Position numbers and translations under genes: made by a program
Part shown: positions 1-6,422 of the stretch, one piece after another
Layout of the letters: every line of letters begins with the position of its first letter
Numbering within the stretch: position 1 is the first letter of the stretch
Notes under the pieces: model-generated
Database searches by the model: none
The model's input: only the letters and a program-made list of their open reading frames with translations
Told to the model about the DNA's origin: nothing
NCBI GenBank assembly: GCA_013414725.1
Contig: CP058706.1
Span: forward strand, 1,129,437-1,135,858
Direction of reading: 5' to 3'
Source: Coxiellaceae bacterium
GTDB taxonomy: Bacteria; Pseudomonadota; Gammaproteobacteria; GCA-013414725
Length of the DNA stretch: 6,422 nucleotides

Positions 1-2883
1 TTTGGTGAGCGGACGATTTTCTTGTTGCGCAACTGTTTGCTGCTTGGCTAATGCTTGGTTGAGATACACTAACATGACCACACCAATTTCAACGGCCACA
101 CCCGCTAGTGCAATAAAGCCAACGCCGACAGCTACAGATAAATGATAGCCCAATAAATACAGCAACCAAATACCACCCACTAAAGCAAGTGGTAATGTGA
201 CAAGAATAATAATCACTTCCGTGAAACGGCGGAAATTAAGATAAAGTAGTAAGAAAATAATCACGAGCGTAAATGGCGCGATAACGGCTAAACGTTCTTT
301 TGCACGTTCTAAATATTCATATTGTCCTGACCAAGTGAGCGAGTAACCAGCAGGTAATTTTATTTGTTGATTCACAAGCCGTTGTGCTTCACTCACATAA
401 GAGCTTAAATCACGATCTTTAATGTCGATAAACACCCAACCATTGAGGCGCGCATTTTCGCTACGAATCATGTCAGGGCCTTCCGTGACATTCACATTCG
501 CTATGTCACTCAACGGAACCACCGCACTTGCAGGAGTCACAATAGGCAACAAACGTAATTGATCAAGTGAATCACGAATATCACGTGGATAGCGCAGATT
601 AACAGGGTAACGTTCTCTGCCTTCTACGGTTTGCGTAACATTCATGCCTCCAACTGCTGTTTCAACAATGTCTTGTATATCTTCGATATTGAGTCCATAA
701 CGTGCCGCTCTGAATCGATCAATATCAATTTGAATATAATGCGCGCTGGCAACACGTTCTGCGAAGACAGAAGCCGTGCCAGGTACAGGTTGTAATATTT
801 TCTCAAGCTGTTGGCCAATACCTTGAATTACGCTTAAATCAGGGCCAGCGATTTTAATGCCGACAGGTGTTTTAATGCCAGTCGCCAACATATCAATGCG
901 CGTGCGAATTGGCATCACCCAGGCATTCGATAATCCCGGTAAATCAACCCTTGCTGCCAATTCTGCACGTAATGCCTCTATAGTTATGCCAGGTCGCCAT
1001 TCACTCTTGGGTTTAAATTGAATCACCGTTTCCACCATCGATAAGGGCGCAGGATCCGTGGCCGTTTCCGCACGACCCATTTTACCGAATACGGTTTTCA
1101 CTTCAGGCACTGTAGCAATCAATTTATCGGTTTGCTGTAAAACTTGTTGGGCTTTGCCCACCGAGATGCCAGGAAATGTGGTAGGCATATAAAGTAAATC
1201 GCCTTCATCTAATTCAGGCATAAATTCACCACCTAAACGTGACAATGGCCAAAAGCCAATCAGTGTGATGATAATTGCGATGATTAATACCCATTTAGGT
1301 GCTTTCAATATGGCTTGAATCAAAGGGCGGTAAACGAGAAACAGCGCATGATTTAAAGGATTTTTTTGTTCTGGGCTGATTTTGCCGCGGATTAAATAAC
1401 CCATCAGTACAGGGACTAATGTGATAGAAAGCACGGCGGCGGCGGCCATAGCATAAGTTTTGGTATACGCTAACGGTGAAAATAATCGGCCTTCTTGTGC
1501 TTGCAATGTAAAAATAGGCAAGAAACTAAAAGTAATAATCAGCAATGAAAAGAACAGCGGCGGGCCGACTTCCAATGCAGATTGTTGGATAATTTGCCAA
1601 CGGTTTTCTGCCGTCACAAGATTACGCTCAAAATGTTTATGCGCATTTTCAATCATCACAATCGCTGCATCTACCATGGCACCAATCGCAATCGCAATGC
1701 CGCCCAATGACATGATATTGGCGTTGATGCCTTGTAAACGCATAGCAATTAACGCCATAAGAATGCCAAGAGGAAGACTGATGATAATCACCAGTGATGA
1801 ACGAAAGTGAAAAAGAAAAGCGATACAAATGAGTGAAACAACGATAAATTCTTCAATCAGTTTGTCGCGCAAGGTATTAATAGCACGTTGAATTAAACTA
1901 GATCGATCGTAGGTAGTAACTATTTCAGCTCCAGGCGGTAAGCTCGCTTTGAGTTGGGCTAATTTTTCTTTAACACTTTTGATAGTTTGCATAGCATTTT
2001 GTCCGTAACGCATCACAATAATGCCGCCGACTACTTCACCTTGCCCATTTAATTCAGCGATACCACGACGCATTTCAGGCCCGAGTTGAACAGTAGCCAC
2101 TTCTTTTAAAAGAACAGGAACGCCATTTTTGCCTAAACCAACGGGAATTTGTTCGATGTCCTGAATCGATTTGAGATAGCCGCTGGCTCTTACCATGTAT
2201 TCTGCCTCACCCATTTCTACAGCAGAACCGCCTGTTTCGCGATTGCCACGTTGGATCGCTTGTTTAACTTGCTCAAGCGTTAAACCATAGGCACGTAATC
2301 GATCAGGATCTAAAGTAATTTGATATTGCCGCACCATGCCACCTGCCGTTGCCACTTCAGCGACACCAGGTACTTTTTGCAATTCAAATTTTAAAAACCA
2401 ATTTTGCAAACTGGTGAGCTGCGATAAATCATGCTTGCCAGTACGATCAACTAAAGCATATTCATAGACCCAACCCACACCAGTTGCATCAGGGCCTAAC
2501 GCAGTGCGTGCACCAGGCGGCAAACGATTGGAAATTTGGCTTAAATATTCTAAAACACGTGATCTCGCCCAATATAAATCGGTACCGTCTTTAAAAATCA
2601 CATACACATAGGAAACACCAAAACTGGATTCACCACGCACCGTCACTGCGCCTGGTACCGCCAACATGGAGGTAGTGAGTGGATAAGTGACTTGATCTTC
2701 AACTACTTGTGGTGCTTGGCCTGGATAATCGGTTTTGATAATCACTTGCACATCAGATAGATCGGGGATTGCATCAACGGCCGTATTTTTAATCGTGTAA
2801 ATGCCCCACAACAGTAATAATATGGATGCAAGTAATATCAAAAACCGATTTGCCAGCGACCAACGAATAATGTGTGCGATCAT
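1..2883 (-). CDS. cusA: CusA-like Cu(I)/Ag(I) efflux RND pump, 3' end outside window
   Basis: Inner-membrane proton-driven pump of the heavy-metal RND family; it forms the trimeric core of a CusCBA-type export complex. The frame is open for 961 codons without a stop; E. coli CusA has 1047 residues, so roughly 80 are missing beyond the edge. The start at 2883 gives [14 protein letters not shown], matching the family N-terminus, and a Shine-Dalgarno AAAGGA lies 7 bases upstream. Visible by residue: D405 in the fourth membrane helix ([16 protein letters not shown]), the proton-relay Asp; M566 (LLYMPTTF), M616 (PLSMVET) and M665 (RIDMLATG), equivalent to the M573/M623/M672 triad of E. coli CusA. 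Relay methionines M391, M403, M410, M479 and M494 are also present. The position of E. coli M755 is Asn748 here, with Met at 747. The start overlaps the cusB stop by 4 bases. The triad makes Cu/Ag more likely than Co/Zn/Cd (CzcA). Family assignment is very secure; substrate is inferred from residues. Confidence 0.96.
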   Translation of the reverse strand, partial: MIAHIIRWSLANRFLILLASILLLLWGIYTIKNTAVDAIPDLSDVQVIIKTDYPGQAPQVVEDQVTYPLTTSMLAVPGAVTVRGESSFGVSYVYVIFKDGTDLYWARSRVLEYLSQISNRLPPGARTALGPDATGVGWVYEYALVDRTGKHDLSQLTSLQNWFLKFELQKVPGVAEVATAGGMVRQYQITLDPDRLRAYGLTLEQVKQAIQRGNRETGGSAVEMGEAEYMVRASGYLKSIQDIEQIPVGLGKNGVPVLLKEVATVQLGPEMRRGIAELNGQGEVVGGIIVMRYGQNAMQTIKSVKEKLAQLKASLPPGAEIVTTYDRSSLIQRAINTLRDKLIEEFIVVSLICIAFLFHFRSSLVIIISLPLGILMALIAMRLQGINANIMSLGGIAIAIGAMVDAAIVMIENAHKHFERNLVTAENRWQIIQQSALEVGPPLFFSLLIITFSFLPIFTLQAQEGRLFSPLAYTKTYAMAAAAVLSITLVPVLMGYLIRGKISPEQKNPLNHALFLVYRPLIQAILKAPKWVLIIAIIITLIGFWPLSRLGGEFMPELDEGDLLYMPTTFPGISVGKAQQVLQQTDKLIATVPEVKTVFGKMGRAETATDPAPLSMVETVIQFKPKSEWRPGITIEALRAELAARVDLPGLSNAWVMPIRTRIDMLATGIKTPVGIKIAGPDLSVIQGIGQQLEKILQPVPGTASVFAERVASAHYIQIDIDRFRAARYGLNIEDIQDIVETAVGGMNVTQTVEGRERYPVNLRYPRDIRDSLDQLRLLPIVTPASAVVPLSDIANVNVTEGPDMIRSENARLNGWVFIDIKDRDLSSYVSEAQRLVNQQIKLPAGYSLTWSGQYEYLERAKERLAVIAPFTLVIIFLLLYLNFRRFTEVIIILVTLPLALVGGIWLLYLLGYHLSVAVGVGFIALAGVAVEIGVVMLVYLNQALAKQQTVAQQENRPLTK

Positions 2884-4081
2884 GGTGACATCCTTTGCAT
2901 ACTCGCTTTTAAATTGGCTTCCGAGTCAATAAGAAATTGGCCGGAAATAACCACCGATTCGCCTGATGTCAAACCAGAAAGAATTTCGGCGCGATCGTTA
3001 GATTCCATACCAACAGTAATAGCGCGGACTTGAAAACGTCCATCGCCCAGCGAAACAACAACATAATCGCCATGGCTACTGCGAATCAATGCTTCTTTAG
3101 GAATGCTGAGTACATTTTCTTTTATACCAGCAAAGAGTGTCACCGTTGCATACATGCCAGGTTTTAGCAAAAGAGTGGGATTAGCAAACTGCAAACGTAT
3201 TTTGAGTGTGCGAGTAGTGGTATCCATTTCTGGATAAACATAATCAACGGTTCCTTGCCATACTTTATTAGGGTAAGCAGTTAACGTTGCTGTAGCGGGT
3301 TGTCCTACCTTTACCCAACCTGCTTGCGTTTCAATGATGTTGGCTATCAACCAAATAGTGGACAAGTCGGTTATTTCCATGATTTCTATTTCGGGTGTGA
3401 CACGCATACCTTCACGCACATTGAGCTTAGTGACCACACCGTCTTGCGGAGCGTAGATATTCACTAATTGACTTACTTTGCGAGTTTTCTGCAAATTTTG
3501 AATTTGCGAATCAGCAACATTTAATGCTTTTAATTTCGCATAAGAGGCAGCAATTAAATCCGCATTTCTACTGTCTAATGCCAGCAAATATTCTTCTTGC
3601 GCGTTAACAAGCGTAGGCGAGTAAAGTTGAAAAAGTAATTGGCCTTTTTTGACGGGCTCTTCATTGGCTTTTACTAAGAGTTTTTTGATCCAACCATCTG
3701 TATACATGTGAATATGACTAATAGCATTTTCATTAGGTTCGACATATCCCACGGTTTCAATCTGTCGTGGTAAAGCACTTTGCATCACAGGTATGGTGCG
3801 TATACCTAAATTGTTAATGACAGCAGGTGAAATTTTAACAGTGGAGTTATCTTGTGTTTGATTCGCATACACCGGTATTAATTCCATGCCCATGCGCGAT
3901 TTACCAGGCCCCGGATAATGAATAATCGGCTCCATCGAATCAATCCAGTACGCTGGCTTTTGTGTAGTTTTTGTAGTGGTTTTATTGGATTTTCTTATAT
4001 CCAATTGATGTTGAATAATCATGCCTACGATCACGGCGATCAATGTCAGAATAATAATTCCGGTTAAGCCTTTTTCATCAT
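2880..4081 (-). CDS. cusB: CusB-like periplasmic adaptor (membrane fusion protein), frameshifted near its start
   Basis: HlyD/CusB-family adaptor that links the pump to the outer-membrane channel and hands metal to CusA. As written, the open frame can start only at a TTG (4043), giving 387 residues and too short a membrane anchor. The natural start is probably ATG 4081 (or 4078): it has AAGGA 9 bases upstream and begins 3 bases after the cusC stop, but it meets TAA after five codons. One more A in the AAAAA run (4071-4075) gives [14 protein letters not shown] joined to IAVIVGMII, a normal anchor, and 400 residues. In TTG numbering: metal-site methionines M37, M51 and M53 in YWIDSMEP...[10 protein letters not shown], matching the E. 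coli CusB Met site; lipoyl half-motifs near 117-143 and 196-218 with a short helical hairpin between; beta-barrel about 220-305; membrane-proximal domain to 387. There is no C-terminal CusF-like fusion. The family is secure; the 5' end depends on the frameshift being checked. Confidence 0.93.
2891..2896 (-). promoter_or_regulatory. Ribosome binding site of cusA inside cusB, with ATGA overlap
   Basis: AAAGGA on the minus strand ends 7 bases before the cusA ATG at 2883. The cusB stop TGA (2882-2880) shares the ATGA tetranucleotide with this ATG, the usual arrangement for translational coupling. The site supports 2883 as the cusA start. Confidence 0.8.
4071..4075 (-). other. Frameshift site at A5 run in the first codons of cusB
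   Basis: From the well-placed ATG ATG the message reads ATG ATG AAA AAG GCT TAA and stops. The next frame, without stops, reads GGC TTA ACC GGA ATT and continues into the whole adaptor, including a complete hydrophobic anchor. Adding one A to the five-A run, or a -1 slip on AAA AAG, joins the two and yields M-M-K-K-G-L-T-G. The lesion itself is seen directly; its cause cannot be told from one sequence. Confidence 0.85.
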
Positions 4082-4084
4082 TGC

Positions 4085-5350
4085 CTATTTTCCTTGTAAA
4101 TAAAGCAGCATAGCGCGTGCTTTAGTGCGTTCTACTTGGATTTGCAGTAGCTGTAGTTCTGTATCTAACTTAGTCCCATACGCTTTGAGTACAGGCGTGA
4201 CATCAATAGTAGCACTTTGATAAGCACGTAAAGTGGCTTTTGCATTTTGCTCTGCTTCGGGTATTAAGCGTTGCCGGAATAATGTTTCGCGCTGTGCTAG
4301 CAACTCCCAAGTTGCATATTGACTATGTAATACTTCCGCTAAATCTCGATAATGAATTTGTTGATCTAATTGCGACGCGACTAATTGCGAAGTGCTGGAT
4401 TGTAAGCGTTTATCTTGACGTTGATGCGTAAAAATCGGTAAATCAATAGTCAATTGCGCGCCTACCATATCCGAACGCGGTGATCCATTCATTGTTCCCT
4501 GGCGAAAGCCATAACCTGCATCAATCATAAAGCCAGGTTTATATTGTTCTTTAGCATAAGCCACTTGTGCTTCGCTCGCTTGAATTTTGGCAGCATCAAC
4601 ACTTAACAAGGGATGTTGCTGTAAGGTTTCTGCTAATTGCGATAGCGGTGGCGGTGCAGGCCAATGCGGAAGTGCCGCTGTTAAAGGACGGTTCGCTTGC
4701 TCTTGGCCTATTCTGCGGCCGAGTTGCGCTTTTAATAATGCAATTTGCTGATCAATTTGCACGGCTTGATCATCCAGGCGTGTCAATTCTACTTGGGCTT
4801 GCAAAACATCCGCTTGATTTGCGTTGCCGACTTTATATTGCGATAAAGTGGCTTTGACTAAATAAGCCAATAATTGGCGATTAGCGCGGATAACCTGCTT
4901 TGCATGTGTCCAATAATAAAGGCCTAGCCAAGTGGTGCGCACATCCTGCAATAACACTAACGCTTGGTCATGCATCTGTCGGCGCTCTGCTTCCGCCATC
5001 GCTTTAGTTTGTGCTGATTTATAACGCCGAGAATGGCCCGGTGGAAAACTTTGTTGTAGGCCTGCTTCTATCATGGTCATCTCGTCTTGGGTAAAACTAA
5101 ATGAATCGGTGGGTACATTAATTGCGCCCGCCATCAATTGTGGATCAGGTAATTGACCATCGGCTACTGCTTGTTGTTCTAACGCTTCTGCATTCGCATG
5201 CAGACGCTGCAATTCAGGACTGTTCATTATAGCAAGCCGTTCAGCGACGAACAACGACAGTGGCAATGACGGCGTATCAGCAAAAATAGATTGCATAAAA
5301 ACGATGAATAGCATGAAAAATAAGAAAGAATGGCAATATCCATTTTTCAT
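4085..5350 (-). CDS. cusC: CusC-like outer-membrane factor (TolC family)
   Basis: Outer-membrane channel of the tripartite efflux complex, 421 residues, a little shorter than E. coli CusC. Residues 1-24 look like a Sec signal peptide: polar start, hydrophobic FLFFMLFIVFM, and a likely cleavage after SIFA24. There is no lipobox cysteine after the hydrophobic core, so unlike E. coli CusC it is probably not a lipoprotein. Two outer-membrane efflux repeats follow (about 32-215 and 238-418). Each has long amphipathic helices and a related internal segment: YKVGNANQADVLQAQVEL near 172 and YQSATIDVTPVLKAYGTKLD near 377. The start ATG at 5350 comes 1 base after the regulator stop, and the TAG stop (4087-4085) leaves 3 bases before the probable cusB start, so it is surely in the same operon. 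No cusF gene lies between it and cusB. Membership of the TolC family is clear; the name cusC rests on its neighbours. Confidence 0.92.
   Translation of the reverse strand: MKNGYCHSFLFFMLFIVFMQSIFADTPSLPLSLFVAERLAIMNSPELQRLHANAEALEQQAVADGQLPDPQLMAGAINVPTDSFSFTQDEMTMIEAGLQQSFPPGHSRRYKSAQTKAMAEAERRQMHDQALVLLQDVRTTWLGLYYWTHAKQVIRANRQLLAYLVKATLSQYKVGNANQADVLQAQVELTRLDDQAVQIDQQIALLKAQLGRRIGQEQANRPLTAALPHWPAPPPLSQLAETLQQHPLLSVDAAKIQASEAQVAYAKEQYKPGFMIDAGYGFRQGTMNGSPRSDMVGAQLTIDLPIFTHQRQDKRLQSSTSQLVASQLDQQIHYRDLAEVLHSQYATWELLAQRETLFRQRLIPEAEQNAKATLRAYQSATIDVTPVLKAYGTKLDTELQLLQIQVERTKARAMLLYLQGK
4091..4095 (-). promoter_or_regulatory. Ribosome binding site that decides the cusB start
   Basis: AAGGA lies within the last codons of cusC, 9 bases before ATG 4081 and 12 before ATG 4078. 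The TTG at 4043 has only a GGA 15 bases upstream, which is too far for good initiation. This is the main evidence that translation is meant to begin at 4081/4078, out of frame with the rest of cusB as written. Confidence 0.75.
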
Positions 5351-5351
5351 A

Positions 5352-5821
5352 TTATTTTTCAGTCCTTATTTTTATGGCAAGCTTTGTTTTTAGGCCGGAT
5401 TTTATGTTTTGCTTCTCCATATCATCATCATAAAGTGTTTCCAGAATAGGACATTCCTGTAAAGCGACTTTCCCATCGCAGGATGCAATCAATTGTGCAA
5501 GTGCCGTATGCATGTTTTGCAAAGCGATCATTTTTGTTTGCACAACATCGAGCTTAGTTTGTATAAGGGCTTTAATTTGTTGGCTTGTTGTTTGTTTGCG
5601 TGTTTGTAAGGATAAAAACTCTTTGATCTCTTCTAAAGAAAATCCCACCAATTTAGCATTTTTAATAAAGCGAATTTGTTTAGTGATGGTTTCAGGATAC
5701 AAGCGGTACCCCGATGTTTTACGTATAGCTTTAGGCAAAGTCCATATCGCTCATAATAGCGGATTGCCACATTACTCACGCCTGTTTGTTTGGCTAGTTC
5801 ACCGATGGTCAGATAGCGCAT
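5352..5821 (-). CDS. CueR-like MerR-family metal sensor, split by a one-base frameshift
   Basis: DNA-binding regulator, probably sensing Cu(I)/Ag(I) and activating its own operon. ATG 5821 is preceded by AGGGA at 8 bases; a GTG at 5824 is also in frame but closer to that site. The first frame gives MRYLTIGELAKQTGVS and VAIRYYERYGL, the MerR winged-helix start, then turns to nonsense and stops at 5633. The second frame resumes with PKAIRKTSGYRLYPETITKQ. One extra T in the TTT at 5737-5739 gives YERYGLLPKAIRKTSGYR and a normal 156-residue protein. In that joined numbering: DNA-binding domain 1-72, dimerisation helix about 78-112, metal loop with C115 and C124 (CDGKVALQECP). Ser80 aligns with CueR Ser77, where Hg/Zn/Cd/Pb sensors have Cys; this favours monovalent metal. 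The loop is C-x8-C, one residue longer than in CueR. It is the first gene of the operon. The gene is certain; function as written is doubtful. Confidence 0.9.
5363..5367 (-). promoter_or_regulatory. Ribosome binding site of cusC, with long spacing
   Basis: AAGGA within the last codons of the regulator lies 12 bases before the cusC ATG at 5350, longer than the usual 6 to 9. With only one base between the two genes, cusC translation may rely partly on ribosomes finishing the regulator gene. If the regulator frameshift is real, those ribosomes would stop at 5633 instead, which could lower cusC output. Confidence 0.55.
5737..5739 (-). other. Frameshift site in the MerR-family gene
   Basis: The minus strand reads GGA CTT TGC CTA AAG here. 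Family members read Gly-Leu-Leu-Pro-Lys, which GGA CTT TTG CCT AAA would give with one more T. Upstream and downstream frames each match MerR proteins exactly up to this point, so the break is placed to within a few bases. CTT TGC is not a known slippery sequence, so recoding is unlikely. Confidence 0.88.
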
Positions 5822-5829
5822 CACACTGT

Positions 5830-5834
5830 TCCCT
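5830..5834 (-). promoter_or_regulatory. Ribosome binding site of the MerR-family regulator
   Basis: AGGGA on the minus strand stands 8 bases before ATG 5821 and 5 bases before GTG 5824. The spacing favours the ATG. Confidence 0.65.
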
Positions 5835-5848
5835 GTGAGTTAAGATAA

Positions 5849-5880
5849 TCTATACAGCCTAACCTTAATGTTAAGATCAA
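5849..5880 (-). promoter_or_regulatory. MerR-type metal-inducible promoter and operator of the cus operon
   Basis: On the minus strand a -35 TTGATC (5880-5875) and a -10 TATAGA (5854-5849) are separated by 20 bases, the overlong spacer typical of MerR-activated promoters. A palindrome ATCTTAACATTAAGGT (5877-5862), with 7-base arms, one mismatch and a 2-base centre, overlaps the -35 and the spacer. Its outer AAGGT half (and ATCTT for ACCTT) resembles CueR operators of the form ACCTT...AAGGT. Transcription would start near 5842, about 20 bases before the regulator start codon. The position, spacer and dyad agree; the metal response is inferred. Confidence 0.72.
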
Positions 5881-5884
5881 GCTT

Positions 5885-5913
5885 ATTATACACTTGGGAT
5901 TAGTAAATTTCAC
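5885..5913 (-). promoter_or_regulatory. Possible second, sigma-70 promoter upstream of the operator
   Basis: A perfect -10 TATAAT (5890-5885) follows GTGAAA (5913-5908, 4 of 6 to TTGACA) with the ideal 17-base spacer. Transcription would start near 5878, at the edge of the regulator palindrome. If used, it would give a basal transcript of the operon that the bound regulator could block. The -35 directly abuts the stop codon of the upstream transporter gene. AT-rich sequence makes chance matches possible. Confidence 0.45.
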
Positions 5914-6422
5914 TTAACTATTTTTTACTTTATTTCCATGACAATGCTGATGATGAATATCTGGATAATGCGGGTGGTTATGCAGCAGTGGCGTATGTAC
6001 GTGTAGATGCGAGTGAGGTTCTCCTGTCAGGTCAGTGGGCAGATGTTCATGCTGATGATGCTCATCATGATAATGTTTATGTGTATGAATGAGTAAATTA
6101 TGTTGATGTTCATGAATATGAGACTCTGTTAAATGCAGCCAAATTCCCCATCCCATCAAAATCCCTGCCATTATTAATTGTACCGACAAAGTCTCACCGA
6201 GAAAGAGTATGGAAATGCCAGCGCCAACAAAGGGTGCTAGGGAAAAACAAGCGCTGGTGCGTGCTGTACCAATATGACGCAATGCTAAAATAAAGCAGAT
6301 TAAACTAAGGCCATAGCCAATAAATCCAATCACTGCACTGGTAGACAATGCTCCAAGTTTATTTGATAAGGTAGCGCCAAAAATGACAGCGAGTATTATA
6401 TTGGTACTGCCAGCAACGAAAC
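5914..6422 (-). CDS. EamA/DMT-family membrane transporter, C-terminal part, with histidine-rich tail
   Basis: The last 168 residues of a protein that begins outside the window; the frame is open to the edge, and the TTG at 6348 is an internal Leu codon rather than a start. Residues 1-97 hold several hydrophobic helices with features of the second EamA repeat: a small-residue-rich segment (GFIGYGLSLICFILAL), then ALRHIGTARTSACFSLAPFVGAG, then LFLGETLSVQLIMAGILMGWGIW. That fits the drug/metabolite transporter superfamily. From about residue 101 to 161 (5938-6120) there are 23 histidines in 61 residues, many in HxH spacing, plus one Cys. The tail follows the last helix; its side of the membrane is not visible. 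His-rich segments of this kind bind Zn, Ni, Co or Cu in other transporters, so a metal role beside this operon is plausible but unproven. It is on the same strand, 92 bases before the regulator start, and no hairpin terminator is seen between them. Substrate unknown. Confidence 0.85.
   Translation of the reverse strand, partial: FVAGSTNIILAVIFGATLSNKLGALSTSAVIGFIGYGLSLICFILALRHIGTARTSACFSLAPFVGAGISILFLGETLSVQLIMAGILMGWGIWLHLTESHIHEHQHNLLIHTHKHYHDEHHQHEHLPTDLTGEPHSHLHVHTPLLHNHPHYPDIHHQHCHGNKVKNS

Noticed and set aside
1460..1810. Plus-strand open frame of 116 codons
   Set aside because: It lies antisense within cusA, whose frame is intact and fully family-like; the translation has no recognisable features.
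4070..4078. Programmed -1 ribosomal frameshifting at AAA AAG in cusB
   Set aside because: The run is preceded by G rather than A, so it is not the strong A AAA AAG site. It lies two codons after the start and I see no clear downstream hairpin. Kept only as a remote alternative.
4240..4857. Two plus-strand open frames (4240-4431 and 4567-4857)
   Set aside because: Both are antisense to the conserved cusC frame and look like its shadows.
5512..5838. Plus-strand open frame of 108 codons
   Set aside because: It is antisense to the MerR-family gene; the minus-strand reading matches a known family on both sides of the frameshift.
5821..5838. TCACA-N8-TGTGA inverted repeat around the regulator ribosome binding site
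   Set aside because: The half-sites are in the reverse order to a CRP site, and a 5-base stem with an 8-base loop is too weak to call a regulatory hairpin.
6346..6348. TTG at 6348 as start of the EamA-type gene
   Set aside because: The frame continues upstream to the window edge with hydrophobic, family-like sequence, so this is an internal leucine of a cut gene.

Overview
The window carries a copper/silver export operon on the minus strand, read from right to left: a CueR-like MerR regulator (5821 to 5352), a TolC-family outer-membrane factor (5350 to 4085), a CusB-like periplasmic adaptor (about 4081 to 2880) and a CusA-like heavy-metal RND pump (2883 to beyond position 1, about 80 residues missing by comparison with E. 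coli CusA). The genes are packed almost without gaps: 1 base between regulator stop and cusC start, 3 bases between cusC stop and the probable cusB start, and an ATGA overlap between cusB and cusA. Upstream, on the same strand and cut by the right edge, is the C-terminal half of an EamA/DMT-type membrane transporter with a very histidine-rich tail.

The substrate can be argued from residues. CusA keeps the three-methionine periplasmic site of E. coli CusA (here M566, M616, M665, with the same 50 and 49 residue spacing), the proton-relay aspartate D405 and most of the methionine relay. CusB keeps the three N-terminal metal-binding methionines. The regulator has serine at the position that separates monovalent-metal sensors (CueR) from divalent ones (ZntR, MerR). 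Together these point to Cu(I)/Ag(I). The likely circuit is: Cu(I)/Ag(I) binds the regulator, which activates a promoter with a 20-base spacer and a palindrome of CueR type (5849-5880). The operon is then transcribed, and CusABC moves metal from periplasm or cytoplasm to the outside.

The most notable observation is that two of the four operon genes are broken by the same kind of lesion. The regulator is out of frame at a TTT run (5737-5739) and cusB is out of frame at an AAAAA run just after its start (4071-4075). In both cases one extra base in the run restores a textbook family sequence. This could be sequencing or assembly error, real decay, or, less likely, recoding.

The organism is most likely a gammaproteobacterium with moderately low G+C: the pump and adaptor closely resemble E. 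coli Cus. Legionellales-type bacteria, which carry similar Hel efflux operons, are a possibility, but this is a guess. I see no tRNA, rRNA, CRISPR array, insertion sequence or wholly new system. The only non-coding stretch is the promoter region between 5822 and 5913.
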